Counted from the stretch's first letter, positions 17,656 to 26,959 are shown. The stretch is DNA of 64,000 nt from Roseovarius spongiae (GCF_003651245.1 NZ_RAPE01000001.1:1054001-1118000), one strand, 5' to 3'. Notes: a model not told the origin generated them from the sequence alone. Numbers and translations are program-made.

Positions 17656-19856
17656 TGAAAAGCAACAAGTTGAAAGGTTTCCCGTTCCTGATTGCCCACG
17701 CCAACACGTATCCGCTGGAATACCTGCAATTGCCGACAGAAACTAAGGACGCATTGCATCAATACGGCATAAGCAACGTGGAAGACTTGATCCACTTTAT
17801 CGGAAGTTTTCAAGCGGCAGAGTGCCAGCAAGCGCTTGGTGCTCTCGATGCCCTCGCAGCGGTAAGCACACCAACGCGAGCGGATTGGTATGCCTATTGG
17901 GAAGCCAGAGACTTTGAGTTCCACGACATGTGTCTAACGTGTCAAGAGTTGGAAGATTTTGACAACAACACACCGGTCTGCGCAGTCAACCGAGAGAGCT
18001 TCGGGAACGCCGGGGCCATGTTGGCCAGATCCGGTTACGACACGCTCGGAAAGCTCGCCGAGGGCCTCCGGTCTGGTATAGGTGACGTGCCAGGCATGGG
18101 TGGCAAAAAGCGTACCGAGTTTTTCTCGAGGCTCGTGGAATTGGTGCAGAGCCTACGAGAAGGGCAAATTTCTTCGGATGGGCTGGCATTGAAGTTCCCG
18201 ATGAATGTTGACACCGCGGTAATAGACCAAAAAACCAAACAAGGAGGGTCCGGATACGCATTCCACGAAGATGTTTCGAATTTAGGGATCGGGATCCTAC
18301 ACGCTGGCACCAAGACCAAAGCGCTGGAAGCCGCAGGATATCGAACAGTCGGGGACTTGGCGGTAGCCGGACCAAACGCATTGCTCGCGCTACCCGGGAT
18401 GGGGCGAAGCACGGTACGCAAAATCGAAAAAGCGCTGCGGAGTCTCCACGAAGCGCAGAACAACGACGGGAACGTTGATTGGGACCAATATTGTGCCTCG
18501 ATCGACATTCCCCTTCTCCCGGTAGAAAATCAGGCGCTCGACGGAAACAGCTTTGCGGCCATGGTTGGCATCACACTGGGCCAACTTGGTCAGACGCTTC
18601 ACGACCCTGTGTTGCAAAAGATCATCGCGGATCGAATTTCAAAACCGCCTCACCATCGCGCGACCCTCGAAGACATAGGTTCATCTCTTCCAGAGCCGAT
18701 TACCCGTGAAAGAGTCCGTCAAAAAGAAGCCAAGCTTCTCGAGGCACTGGCGGCCGCGCTGGTCAATGATGACTACGCGCATCTGGATGTTCATTTCCGT
18801 CCCGAGTTTGCCGATTACTGGAAGAGGGCAGCCACAAATTTCGCAGATGCGGAAGAAGACATCACATTCGCCGCGTTGGTTGACGGTCTGATCGAAACAT
18901 GGGGGGCGGACCGTGCCATACTTCTTGAGCACCTACCACTGATTGCGACAGTGATCACCGGCGAAGTCATGACCACCTCCGTATTCGGGGATGCCACGCG
19001 GCTCGATCCGCGACTGTTAACGCTGTCTGAGGCTGACCGATGCATCCCGCTGCGGCACCTTCAGATCGGACGCGCGGCCCGGGCGCTACGCCAACGTGGT
19101 CTTGTTACTATAGGAGACCTGATTTCACGTATCAGGCAGGGAACCGTATCACGCGCCTCCGGCGCAAACTTCAGGTCCGCCATCTCGCACTTGGATCACG
19201 TGGTGACATCCCTCGATGAGGACCAGCGCTTCGATCAGAAGACCTACCTGGAGACAATCGGCGTGCGCGTCCTCCCTAAAGATGATCCGTCCGGGCCCAA
19301 GGAATTCATGCGGGATCTCGCCGCCAACGTATCAGAGATCCTCGCCGCCAATCCGCCACGGATGCGTTCACGTGAGATATTCGTCCTGCGCACAGCGCGC
19401 CCGATGGCCACGCGACTTACCATGGAAAAGACTGCGGAAATTTTGGATACGCATGGGCCAAGCGTGAAGCGAGAGGAAACAGACACGCTTGCATGGCTGA
19501 ATGAGGTCATCCTCGGGGGCGATCAGTCACTTGCGGGTATCGCGTTGCGTCCGGTTTTCGTTAGTATATGGCACCGTATCAACGAAGTGTTTGACGAGGC
19601 AAACGGGGACGCCGAACTGTTCCAAAGATTTTTGGCTACCGCGTTTGGTATCAATGAAAGCGATGTGGAACCGGCGATGCCTACGATGATCGCGGTTCTT
19701 ACGGGATACCCGTATGGCCGCCTCGGGCGATACACCCGTATGGTACCCGAACCCGCACTGGAAGAAGAGGATGCGGCAGACGAAGCAGCGGAAGAAGTGA
19801 AAACAGATACATTGCCTGTTCGCATCAAGCTCAAGGGCTTTCGAAAAAACCACTAA
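17655..19856 (+). CDS. Large helix-hairpin-helix protein with sigma-70 region 4-like motif
   Basis: A 733-residue protein I cannot name. Two helix-hairpin-helix motifs are visible: IGDVPGMGGKKRTEF near residues 143-157 and LLALPGMGRSTVRKIEKAL near residues 243-262, both resembling the alpha-CTD/RadA type of non-specific DNA binding. Near residues 335-355, TLEDIGS...ITRERVRQKEAKLL is very like the sigma-70 region 4.2 helix-turn-helix. A possible metal cluster CLTCQELEDFDNNTPVC lies near residues 93-109. The ATG at 17655 overlaps the previous stop (TGATG); an in-frame TTG at 17637 is less likely. Last in the operon, it may be a DNA-binding scaffold or sensor. No catalytic motif is visible. Confidence 0.6.
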   Translation: MKSNKLKGFPFLIAHANTYPLEYLQLPTETKDALHQYGISNVEDLIHFIGSFQAAECQQALGALDALAAVSTPTRADWYAYWEARDFEFHDMCLTCQELEDFDNNTPVCAVNRESFGNAGAMLARSGYDTLGKLAEGLRSGIGDVPGMGGKKRTEFFSRLVELVQSLREGQISSDGLALKFPMNVDTAVIDQKTKQGGSGYAFHEDVSNLGIGILHAGTKTKALEAAGYRTVGDLAVAGPNALLALPGMGRSTVRKIEKALRSLHEAQNNDGNVDWDQYCASIDIPLLPVENQALDGNSFAAMVGITLGQLGQTLHDPVLQKIIADRISKPPHHRATLEDIGSSLPEPITRERVRQKEAKLLEALAAALVNDDYAHLDVHFRPEFADYWKRAATNFADAEEDITFAALVDGLIETWGADRAILLEHLPLIATVITGEVMTTSVFGDATRLDPRLLTLSEADRCIPLRHLQIGRAARALRQRGLVTIGDLISRIRQGTVSRASGANFRSAISHLDHVVTSLDEDQRFDQKTYLETIGVRVLPKDDPSGPKEFMRDLAANVSEILAANPPRMRSREIFVLRTARPMATRLTMEKTAEILDTHGPSVKREETDTLAWLNEVILGGDQSLAGIALRPVFVSIWHRINEVFDEANGDAELFQRFLATAFGINESDVEPAMPTMIAVLTGYPYGRLGRYTRMVPEPALEEEDAADEAAEEVKTDTLPVRIKLKGFRKNH

Positions 19857-20175
19857 CGGGAGGAACGCCAAGCTCCTACGCTTGATCGCTAAACCCGCCG
19901 AACGTAAAGATCGCATATCGCCGCCCGCAGGACAGAGCGTCGGAAACTAAGGTAGACAGGTCGCGCAGGGAAGAAGGCTATCGGCTTCGGTCGGCGCCAT
20001 CTCTAAAAGGCGAGGGCGCACACGAGAAAGCGTCGGATTTGTCGGCTCTGTGTCGGCGATAGCGAAGATTTTTTTTCAACATGATTTCAGACCCTTAGAT
20101 AATTCTTGTCGGTCTTGGTTTCCGTGCGGAAATCGACGGAAGCACTTCGTGTCTGCATCACAGGCAGAAGAGACC
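19857..20175. other. Intergenic stretch between the restriction operon and the ATPase gene
   Basis: About 320 bases with no gene I can support. It contains a T8 run at 20070-20077 and a short TTTCCGTGCGGAAA hairpin near 20120. An open frame from a GTG at 20050 reads into the next gene but has no ribosome-binding site and an unlike composition. The change in gene type across it suggests a junction between modules. Confidence 0.35.
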
Positions 20176-21723
20176 ATGACCACATCATCAAAGCAACAAA
20201 ACACCGCAGACCACGTTCTCCTCGGCAGACTGACCGTAAAGACGCCGCAAGGGACACGCCGCCTTACGAAGGCCGAATGCGAAGACGCAATCCAGTTTTT
20301 CGCCGTCAAGGCAAACGCGGAGACATTTGATATCCGTAACCTCATTCCGCGCGGCAGTTTTTTTGACCTCATTGCGCGACACTTTGAAGACACGGACATC
20401 TCCTACTCGTTGCCGATCATGCAAACCGTGATGGTTGCCGCATCGTATCTGACCCAAAAAGGTGCAGGCCTCAAGATCCCGGGAGTCGGTGAGGTCTGTC
20501 CAACGCTTTGGCTTGTGGGGCTTGCCGGTTCGGGGTCCTCAAAAACCTTTGCTTCAGAAGAGATCGATCGGATCATTTCGAGAGGAAACACCGATGCGGT
20601 CGCCAGACTTGCAACCGGTTGCACGGACGCGCAATGGATCGTCGAATTGCACGACAACAACGGCGCATTCTGGTTCCAGGATGAAGTCGGAAAGACATTC
20701 CATAATATCCTGACACATGGCAGCTACGTCCGCATCAAGGAATGGGTTCTGAATGCCTATTCATACAAGACCATTGCAAACCGCCTGAAGAGTGAGAAAA
20801 ACAAGCTCGTCATCGAAAATCCGTTTTTTACGTTTCATGGCCTCTCAGTCGAAGAGACTTGGCGCGATGATATCGATCTCACCAGCATGCTTGATGGCTT
20901 CTGTCAAAGGTTCAGCTACTATATCGCGACTCCCCGCCAAGACACCGACATGTTCGACCATTTTCTATATTTCGAGGGAGAAGAGGTCGAAGAACGCCGC
21001 GAACGGCTGGCTGATACATGGGATGCGCTTTGCGCGCAGGAAAATGCCTGTGGGCAATATACCCTGAACCACGAGGTTCTACCTTATCTCAAGGCATGGT
21101 GGAGCAGCCTAAGGGAGTCCTGGGGAAAAACGGCTCTGCCAAAATCGTTCATTAGGAGGATCGGATTTTCGGTGCTGCGTTATCTGATGGTGCTGCATTT
21201 TCTCCTCGGGAAATCGCGCCGGCCAATAGATGTCGAGACAGCCGAACTTGCGACCCGTTTTGCGGAGTACCATTTCCTCTCTGCCCTCCATGTTGTTCAG
21301 CAATATGATCGCAAGAACACGTCGCGCATTCAGATCGTCGCGGATGCCGTCCGCCGGCTGTCCGACGCAGGTAAACCCGTGACTGGCCGTGAAATCAGTC
21401 GCATGTTGAGCAAGAAGCAACGCGATCAATTCGAGCGTGGTGAAATCGCTGAGATCCTGCAGATTCTTCAGAAGATCGAAAAGACGCCTGGATTATTGGG
21501 CGATACCAGCAATGAAGATCAGAGCCGGTCCGGGATGCAGGGCACCCGGGAAGAGATCCAGGCGCGACTCATTCTCAACGAGCGCAAGAGAAACGAGCGG
21601 CGCTTGCGTGAGCTCCGTCGCGGCGCCCCGCAGGATCCATCACAGAGCGGCGATCACGGCTCTTTGCATGATCAGGATGACAACGTGATTCAGATCAATC
21701 TTCCAATAACCGGGACAGCTTGA
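20176..21723 (+). CDS. DUF3987-like P-loop ATPase of a mobile element
   Basis: A 515-residue protein with a Walker A-like GLAGSGSSKT near residues 118-127 and a Walker B-like region around FWFQDEVGKT near residue 175. The overall pattern recalls the DUF3987/VirE-like ATPase domain of phage and plasmid replication proteins, here without the primase part. The C-terminus is charged and likely helical. A role as replication helicase or DNA-handling ATPase is likely, but the assignment is by eye. The ATG at 20176 is chosen over a GTG at 20050 because a purine-rich GAAGAG precedes it. A strong intrinsic terminator follows the gene. Confidence 0.6.
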   Translation: MTTSSKQQNTADHVLLGRLTVKTPQGTRRLTKAECEDAIQFFAVKANAETFDIRNLIPRGSFFDLIARHFEDTDISYSLPIMQTVMVAASYLTQKGAGLKIPGVGEVCPTLWLVGLAGSGSSKTFASEEIDRIISRGNTDAVARLATGCTDAQWIVELHDNNGAFWFQDEVGKTFHNILTHGSYVRIKEWVLNAYSYKTIANRLKSEKNKLVIENPFFTFHGLSVEETWRDDIDLTSMLDGFCQRFSYYIATPRQDTDMFDHFLYFEGEEVEERRERLADTWDALCAQENACGQYTLNHEVLPYLKAWWSSLRESWGKTALPKSFIRRIGFSVLRYLMVLHFLLGKSRRPIDVETAELATRFAEYHFLSALHVVQQYDRKNTSRIQIVADAVRRLSDAGKPVTGREISRMLSKKQRDQFERGEIAEILQILQKIEKTPGLLGDTSNEDQSRSGMQGTREEIQARLILNERKRNERRLRELRRGAPQDPSQSGDHGSLHDQDDNVIQINLPITGTA

Positions 21724-21749
21724 ACCAAGGCTCCGCTTTATTCGCATGG

Positions 21750-21780
21750 CCGCCGCAGATCCTTGTCTGCGGCGGTTTTT
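21750..21780 (+). terminator. Rho-independent terminator after the DUF3987-like gene
   Basis: A perfect 10-bp GC-rich stem (CCGCCGCAGA / TCTGCGGCGG) with a six-base loop is followed by TTTTT. It lies 27 bases after the stop codon at 21723 and separates the ATPase gene from the HTH/recombinase genes. Confidence 0.85.
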
Positions 21781-21835
21781 GGATCTTCCAGTTATTTCCC
21801 TATTTCCGGTCATGCCGAACAAGGAGAGCCCGGAA

Positions 21836-22069
21836 ATGGCACGAAAAATCTTTACGACAGATGATCTTGCAAAGCGGTTTCATTGCACGCCGCGGTGCAT
21901 CACCGACTGGATACGGCATGGCTGCCCCACAGGAGAGGGGAGGGTGAAGCTCCCCGCGCGCAAGCTCGGCAGACGGTGGTTTGCGACCGAAGAAGATGTC
22001 GTCCTCTTCGAGCATCGGTCCCGGCCTTCTGATGATGGAAGGCCGGATCTCGAGCTCGATGACGAGTGA
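21836..22069 (+). CDS. Small helix-turn-helix (MerR/excisionase-like) protein
   Basis: A 77-residue protein whose first 50 residues form a winged helix-turn-helix of the AlpA/Xis/MerR type: IFTTDDLAKRFHCTPRCITDW followed by a wing ending in KLGRRWFATEEDV. Such proteins choose recombination direction or regulate integrase genes. The ATG at 21836 has an AAGGAG eight bases upstream; earlier starts at 21812 and 21746 overlap the terminator region and are rejected. It lies 29 bases before a tyrosine recombinase gene, so it is a likely recombination directionality factor or regulator. Confidence 0.7.
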   Translation: MARKIFTTDDLAKRFHCTPRCITDWIRHGCPTGEGRVKLPARKLGRRWFATEEDVVLFEHRSRPSDDGRPDLELDDE

Positions 22070-22098
22070 CGGTCGTATAGCTGCCATCAGGAGTGATC

Positions 22099-24204
22099 AT
22101 GACCGTTCAAGACGAATTACAAGCCCATATTACGGAGACAGGCGAATCCAGGCGCTCGCTGTCCCTGAGAGCCGGGCTCAATGCCAAGGCTGTCTCCGAC
22201 ATCCTCTGCATCGAGGGCCTGAAGCCGAGACACACGACGCTTGTCGCGCTGTCAGAGGCAACAGGCAGGGATCTCCCGCGTGCCGCAAGTGGTGGGAAGC
22301 CTTTGACGTTCGGAGAGCTGGTCGAGAAACTCGAAGCAGCAGGCAAAAAGACCCAGTTAAGCCGGGTTCGCTGGATCATGCGCAAGGCCAACTGGTACGA
22401 CAACAAGGCTGTGTGTCGATACGACGTTATCGACTTCTTCGCGCGCCACAACGCGGCCAGCCTTGGGATCTCGAAGGGGAGCCGGTCGACGTACAAGTGC
22501 GACATTCTCGCGGCCATCAACGATCATGGCGTGCGAAATCGCCCGCGAGGCGTGGCCGACATCGGCGGTATTTGGGCTGATGCGTACAAAGCCGCAACAG
22601 ATTCCGATATCCCGGAGGATTGCAGGCTGAAAGCCGGACCGTTCCTCGTCTATCTACATGATCGTGGAATCAAGCCTGAGCAGGTGACCAGCGATACTTT
22701 GGCGGAATACTATGGCTATCGGCTCGAAACGGGGGTGGTGACAGAAGCAAAGTGCCGCAAGCATGTCGGCAACGTGGTCACGCTTCTCGGTCATCTCGAA
22801 AGCCACCCGTCGACGTCGCATTTCGGGTTCAAGGCCGTGGCGTCGCCATTTTCGGATCGTCGTGACAAGTTCGGTGTCGGCACGGGTATGCTCAAGACTC
22901 TGCTGACCGAGTTCGACACCCGAGTCGTCCCTTGGGCGGCGGGAGAGCTCTCCCGCGACGGACTAACCTACGAAGCCTTCCTCGAAGCTTTGGATCGAGA
23001 AGAGCAGCAGGATGCGGATCAGCTTTCCGAGTTTAAGGCCAAGCTTCAAAAGAGCATGGCCGAAAAGTCAAAGTTGCCTGGGCAATCTCCCAAGGCGGAG
23101 CGCGTGGAGCGCCGGGAATCGAAGATGCGTGAATACGGGTTCCTGACCATAGATGACCGCTGGTCCCAAGACACCATCGCGACGCGCCGCGGTTACGTCA
23201 TTTCCCTGGCAAAGGCGCTGGCAGCTTCGCACGACATCGTCGTTCCCGACATCCGTGCTCTCACGGATTACCAAGTCCTGCAGGCGGCGGCTGCTGCCCT
23301 CTTCGAGGCCAACGGGGGGCGGAATGACACCGGCTATCTCGTTTCCGTGCTCAAGGCGATGAAGAAGATCGCCATCGGCTATGCCGCCGCGTCCGAGCAA
23401 GACGTCGAGGACATCCGAGCCCTGATCCGTTTCTACGCAACGGGCCGCCGAGGGATTGCGCCCAAGAACAAGACGAAGCTGCGGAAATTCACCGAAGCAC
23501 GCATCCAGGCGACGATCGACTTGTCCGGGAGCGTGATGACGGGGATCAACGCCGAGATCGATCGGCGGCGGAAGAACAAAAGGAGGAAGACGGGAATACT
23601 TCCCGATCGCCTCGACGCAATCGACCTCGAATTGGCCCGCGACATCGCGGCCGTGCTGGCACATGACATCCTGCTCACGCGCGCGCCGCGAAGCTCCAAT
23701 GTCATCGAAGCGCGGCTCGACTGGATCGCGTTCCAGGATGGCAAGGCTGTTCTTTCCATTCCGGCACCAGAGGTGAAGGGGCGGAAAGCGGGCGATCCGG
23801 ACTACGTCGTTCGGCTGGGCGGACGCGCCAGCAGGCTGATGCAAAATTATATCGAGAAGATCCGCCCAAAACTCGTCCACCCTGACGACAAGGAAAATCC
23901 AAACCTGTTTCCGCGTCAGGAGGGCGGCACGTTCGAGATCAACCAGCCTTATCGCGGGATCCTGAAACGTGTCACACGCCTGCTTCATCAGCATGTCGGG
24001 GTGCAGATCAATCCGCACCTTTACAGGCATCTCGTTGGCTGGATCTGGCTCAAGGAAAGCATGGACAACCTGCCGCGCGTCCAGCGCCTGCTCGGTCACA
24101 AGAGCCTGAAGACGACCGTCGAATATTATGCCGAGCTCGATGAGACGCTCGTCATGGATGGCTGGCAGACACTTCTCGAAACCAAGACGAGGACGGCCGC
24201 GTGA
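22099..24204 (+). CDS. Tyrosine recombinase/integrase, first of a coupled pair
   Basis: A 701-residue, long member of the tyrosine recombinase superfamily. The N-terminal ~60 residues look like a Cro/XRE helix-turn-helix (RRSLSLRAGLNAKAVSDIL). The catalytic core is in the last 200 residues: first Arg in RAPRSSNV, H-x-x-R region HLYRHLVG (the box is variant), LLGHKS, and a nucleophile Tyr in TVEYYAELD near the end. The start ATG at 22099 is fixed by AGGAG five bases upstream. The end overlaps a second recombinase gene by four bases (GTGA). Paired recombinases acting together are known from Tn554-like and RIT-type elements. Confidence 0.82.
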   Translation: MTVQDELQAHITETGESRRSLSLRAGLNAKAVSDILCIEGLKPRHTTLVALSEATGRDLPRAASGGKPLTFGELVEKLEAAGKKTQLSRVRWIMRKANWYDNKAVCRYDVIDFFARHNAASLGISKGSRSTYKCDILAAINDHGVRNRPRGVADIGGIWADAYKAATDSDIPEDCRLKAGPFLVYLHDRGIKPEQVTSDTLAEYYGYRLETGVVTEAKCRKHVGNVVTLLGHLESHPSTSHFGFKAVASPFSDRRDKFGVGTGMLKTLLTEFDTRVVPWAAGELSRDGLTYEAFLEALDREEQQDADQLSEFKAKLQKSMAEKSKLPGQSPKAERVERRESKMREYGFLTIDDRWSQDTIATRRGYVISLAKALAASHDIVVPDIRALTDYQVLQAAAAALFEANGGRNDTGYLVSVLKAMKKIAIGYAAASEQDVEDIRALIRFYATGRRGIAPKNKTKLRKFTEARIQATIDLSGSVMTGINAEIDRRRKNKRRKTGILPDRLDAIDLELARDIAAVLAHDILLTRAPRSSNVIEARLDWIAFQDGKAVLSIPAPEVKGRKAGDPDYVVRLGGRASRLMQNYIEKIRPKLVHPDDKENPNLFPRQEGGTFEINQPYRGILKRVTRLLHQHVGVQINPHLYRHLVGWIWLKESMDNLPRVQRLLGHKSLKTTVEYYAELDETLVMDGWQTLLETKTRTAA

Positions 24205-25571
24205 GCGGCCGTCCGACAACCCCTCGAATTCCCGGACATGACATGATGAACGACCACCTTGCCCTGCTGCGCAAGCTTCGCGCCGCATCGCCCTTGGACG
24301 CTGCGCCGTCGCGCGAGGCGTTAACCGACCACCTGGCCGCGCGAGTCAACGCGGTCGGTGCCACGGCTTTTGCGGAATTCGCCCATCTTCAACGGGTGGC
24401 GGCCGAGGCCCTGGGCACCGAGAAGACCGCGCACTTCGCGCGCGTGCTCAGGGAGGCGCGTGTCTCGGTCAAGGCGCCCGACCGATGCCCCTGGGAGACA
24501 GCGGCACGGATGATCGCGTCTGTGCCCGTCGACTGGCAGGAGCCGCTCTCCGAGCAGATCGCCATCTCGAAGAGGGGACAGGCCGTTCTCGGAAAGACGA
24601 TTTGGAGTGTCGATTACACGAAGTCGGTTCTGTCTGCTCTCGAACGCTGGGTCACCTACTGCGACGCAGAGGGGCTGTCACTGCGTCCCACGGCCACTGC
24701 GCTGCACGGCTATGCTTGCAGCCTCGTGCAACCGGTGTCCGATCGGCTGCCGACGAGCACCGGCACTGCCGCGAACTACCTGCAGAGGATCCTCGCCGGG
24801 TTGCTCGTGGCGACACGTGGGCAATTCCGGTCGGACGCCTGCAGTTTCGTGGCCGCCGACTGGCGCGAGCGGGCGAGGGCGCAGGGGGCCACGACGAAAT
24901 CCGGCAGCCAGCTCGTCGGCGCAAGTGCGCTCTACGGATTCGGTTTTCGCGTGATGGCCGAGGCCAACGCGTGTCCAATGCGTGGCATCCGCGCCGCCAC
25001 GCTCTTTCGCAACGGTCTAATCCTCGCGGTTGGGGCCGCGCTACCGGAGCGCGCCCGCGCGTTGACCTGGCTCGAATTCGACCGAACGCTGACGCTGATC
25101 GACCGGACACACATACATATCGAACTTCCGGGGGAAGCCTTGAAATATCCGGAAGCACGCAAGGCGCACGAAGGCTATGACGTTATCTTCGAGAATGCCG
25201 GGCTCGCAGAAGCGCTGCACGCCTATCGCTCGATCTATCGTCCGCTGTTCGACGACGGTCTTCACCTCTTTCCGTCGGTCCATGGCAAGCGAGGTGCCAT
25301 CACGTCGAAGCACTTGGGCCGGTTGACGGGGAACATGACGCTCCGGGAGTTCGGCGTGCGCATCCCGATCCACCGGTTTCGCGACAACGTTGCCACAGAA
25401 GCTTCGGAACATCTGATCGGCGGCGCCTATGCCGCCAAGACGCTTCTGCGACACGTCGACGAGGCCATTACGCTCCGTCACTATGATCATGCCGAGGGGG
25501 TGACATCCGCCAGGGAATTCGGAGATTTCATCGAAGGGCGGCGCACGATTCCGGCGGAACTGATTCTCTGA
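24201..25571 (+). CDS. Tyrosine recombinase, second of a coupled pair
   Basis: A 456-residue tyrosine recombinase. Catalytic residues are seen as Arg in LPERARAL, the HxxR box in IHRFRDN, the late His in LLRHVDEA and Tyr in TLRHYDHAEG. It starts at a GTG overlapping the stop of the first recombinase; an ATG at 24243 is a possible alternative without a ribosome-binding site. The two proteins differ enough that they are not a recent tandem duplicate. They probably act as a heteromeric recombinase that moves or resolves this module. Confidence 0.8.
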   Translation: MSGRPTTPRIPGHDMMNDHLALLRKLRAASPLDAAPSREALTDHLAARVNAVGATAFAEFAHLQRVAAEALGTEKTAHFARVLREARVSVKAPDRCPWETAARMIASVPVDWQEPLSEQIAISKRGQAVLGKTIWSVDYTKSVLSALERWVTYCDAEGLSLRPTATALHGYACSLVQPVSDRLPTSTGTAANYLQRILAGLLVATRGQFRSDACSFVAADWRERARAQGATTKSGSQLVGASALYGFGFRVMAEANACPMRGIRAATLFRNGLILAVGAALPERARALTWLEFDRTLTLIDRTHIHIELPGEALKYPEARKAHEGYDVIFENAGLAEALHAYRSIYRPLFDDGLHLFPSVHGKRGAITSKHLGRLTGNMTLREFGVRIPIHRFRDNVATEASEHLIGGAYAAKTLLRHVDEAITLRHYDHAEGVTSAREFGDFIEGRRTIPAELIL

Positions 25572-25925
25572 TTCCGTTCTGCCCACGTCCGCCTATTGCA
25601 GTGTTTTCCCCTGTTTCCGTCGTCTGTTGAGAAAGGGGCAACATCACCCGCACGGGATGGAATGCCCCCGTTTTCAACATTTTCCGTGGATTACCTTAAC
25701 TTCCGTCAACCGCCACCAGACCAATCGTATGCTTTTAACAAGCTGCCCTGATGACACTGGCCATCGCCTTGATCGAACTCCCGGGGCCTTCTGGATGAGG
25801 CCCGGGAGTTGGATCACGACGACGGCTCGGACCTCTCAATATCGACGGATGTGGCGGACGTGCACCAATGGAGGCTGAGTCCGAACCCATCCTTCATTCA
25901 CCAAACATCAAGGAAAGAATGAAAC
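25572..25925. other. Intergenic region after the recombinase pair
   Basis: About 350 bases without a gene I can support. Several TTCCGT hexamers occur (25615-25620, near 25677, near 25703), and one lies in a 13-base motif that resembles a motif at 21796-21808 before the HTH/recombinase genes. These could be recombinase binding sites, but the match is short. The region ends with AAGGAAAG, the ribosome-binding site of the next gene. Confidence 0.3.
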
Positions 25926-26219
25926 ATGGCAATTCGACTTTCAAACGACGAATCCGCATTTTTAGACTTGGCGAGGTCGGGACCCGATTCACGCGTCGCG
26001 GATTTCTGGGATTTCGAGCTATGTGAGATGCGGCTCGAGGCTTTCGAGAAATACCTCGACGTCGCGTCTCGCAGCGAGGTCGTATTCGCGAAGTTTCTGG
26101 CCGTCGTATGGTACGGGCAAGACCGGTACGGGCTCGACATCGCTGATGTCGCGACGATTCTCGACCCAGCCGCGCGTCACCTCGTGGCTCGATGGGTCCT
26201 GTCACCGATTTGGCCGTAG
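25926..26219 (+). CDS. Hypothetical small protein
   Basis: A 97-residue acidic protein with no recognised family. A ribosome-binding site (AAGGAAAG) lies a proper distance before the ATG, and the protein has a normal residue mix and likely helical content, so it looks like a true gene. It lies between the recombinase pair and two other small unknown genes on the same strand, all typical of mobile-element cargo or accessory genes. No signal peptide, membrane segment or catalytic motif is visible. Confidence 0.5.
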   Translation: MAIRLSNDESAFLDLARSGPDSRVADFWDFELCEMRLEAFEKYLDVASRSEVVFAKFLAVVWYGQDRYGLDIADVATILDPAARHLVARWVLSPIWP

Positions 26220-26375
26220 TTTCGCTCTGGTGGCGACAGTTATCGACACGTCGACCTTTCGCCATTGCCCTGCATCTCAAGGTCAAGCGGGATATCCGGA
26301 CTCATCGAGGCCACCCGGAGGATGCTGGCGCTCCTCTCGCTGAGAGCGCCCGGCATCGACCGGGGTGCACCCCAC

Positions 26376-26422
26376 GGATCACGGACACTTTCCTAACTGC
26401 TGTCACCGTCCATCCGTGATCC
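26376..26422. repeat. Inverted repeat in a 275-base gene-free gap
   Basis: GGATCACGGA at 26376-26385 is matched by its reverse complement at 26413-26422, with a 27-base spacer. It lies between two small unknown genes. No T-run follows, so a terminator is unlikely; an operator or processing hairpin is possible. Nothing else is seen in 26220-26494. Confidence 0.35.
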
Positions 26423-26494
26423 TCTTACCCGCCCATTTGAAAGGGGAATCCGGCGGGCTGACGCTGCCACGAAAGGCAGGTCGAAAGGAAAATC

Positions 26495-26884
26495 ATGCTT
26501 GATAACACTACATCTATCCATGCGGACGCCGGGATTGGCATTCGTTATCGCGTTCGCGCTTTCTTGGCGAACCATGGCGCGGGATTGGAGACCGCCGCAA
26601 AATTGCTCGGGGGCCGGCATTGGTCTGGTCGCGTCCGACAGCTACGTATCGATGTCAGCAACGGATCGTTGCCATTGCGCGCGTGCCTGGGCGAACTGCA
26701 CGCTCTCCTTGGGCTTCTCAAGCTCGAGGCAGTGCATGAGCCAGCTTCGGTCGAGGCGCAGTGCTTTTCGGGTATTCACCCGGCGGATCCACGCGTCTTC
26801 GAGATCTGCTTGCTCACTGATCAGCTTGATCAACTTCTCGAGACGGCTGCGCAAGATGTGTCCCGTTCGGACAACTCAACATGA
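26495..26884 (+). CDS. Hypothetical protein
   Basis: A 129-residue protein of unknown family. A GAAAGGAAAATC ribosome-binding region directly precedes the ATG. The first half (YRVRAFLANHGAGLETAAKLLGG) looks like a small helical DNA- or partner-binding segment, and the second half is acidic and Leu-rich. It sits in a run of three small plus-strand genes between recombinases. No function is proposed. Confidence 0.5.
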   Translation: MLDNTTSIHADAGIGIRYRVRAFLANHGAGLETAAKLLGGRHWSGRVRQLRIDVSNGSLPLRACLGELHALLGLLKLEAVHEPASVEAQCFSGIHPADPRVFEICLLTDQLDQLLETAAQDVSRSDNST

Positions 26885-26959
26885 TCTCCGATCTGGCTCC
26901 TTCGAGCCGGATCTGAAGGGGCGGCATGATGTCGTCCCCGTCCAGGAAAGGACAAGATC

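Noticed and set aside
25627..25878. 83-residue ORF in the gap after the recombinase pair
   Set aside because: No ribosome-binding site, odd composition, no family likeness.
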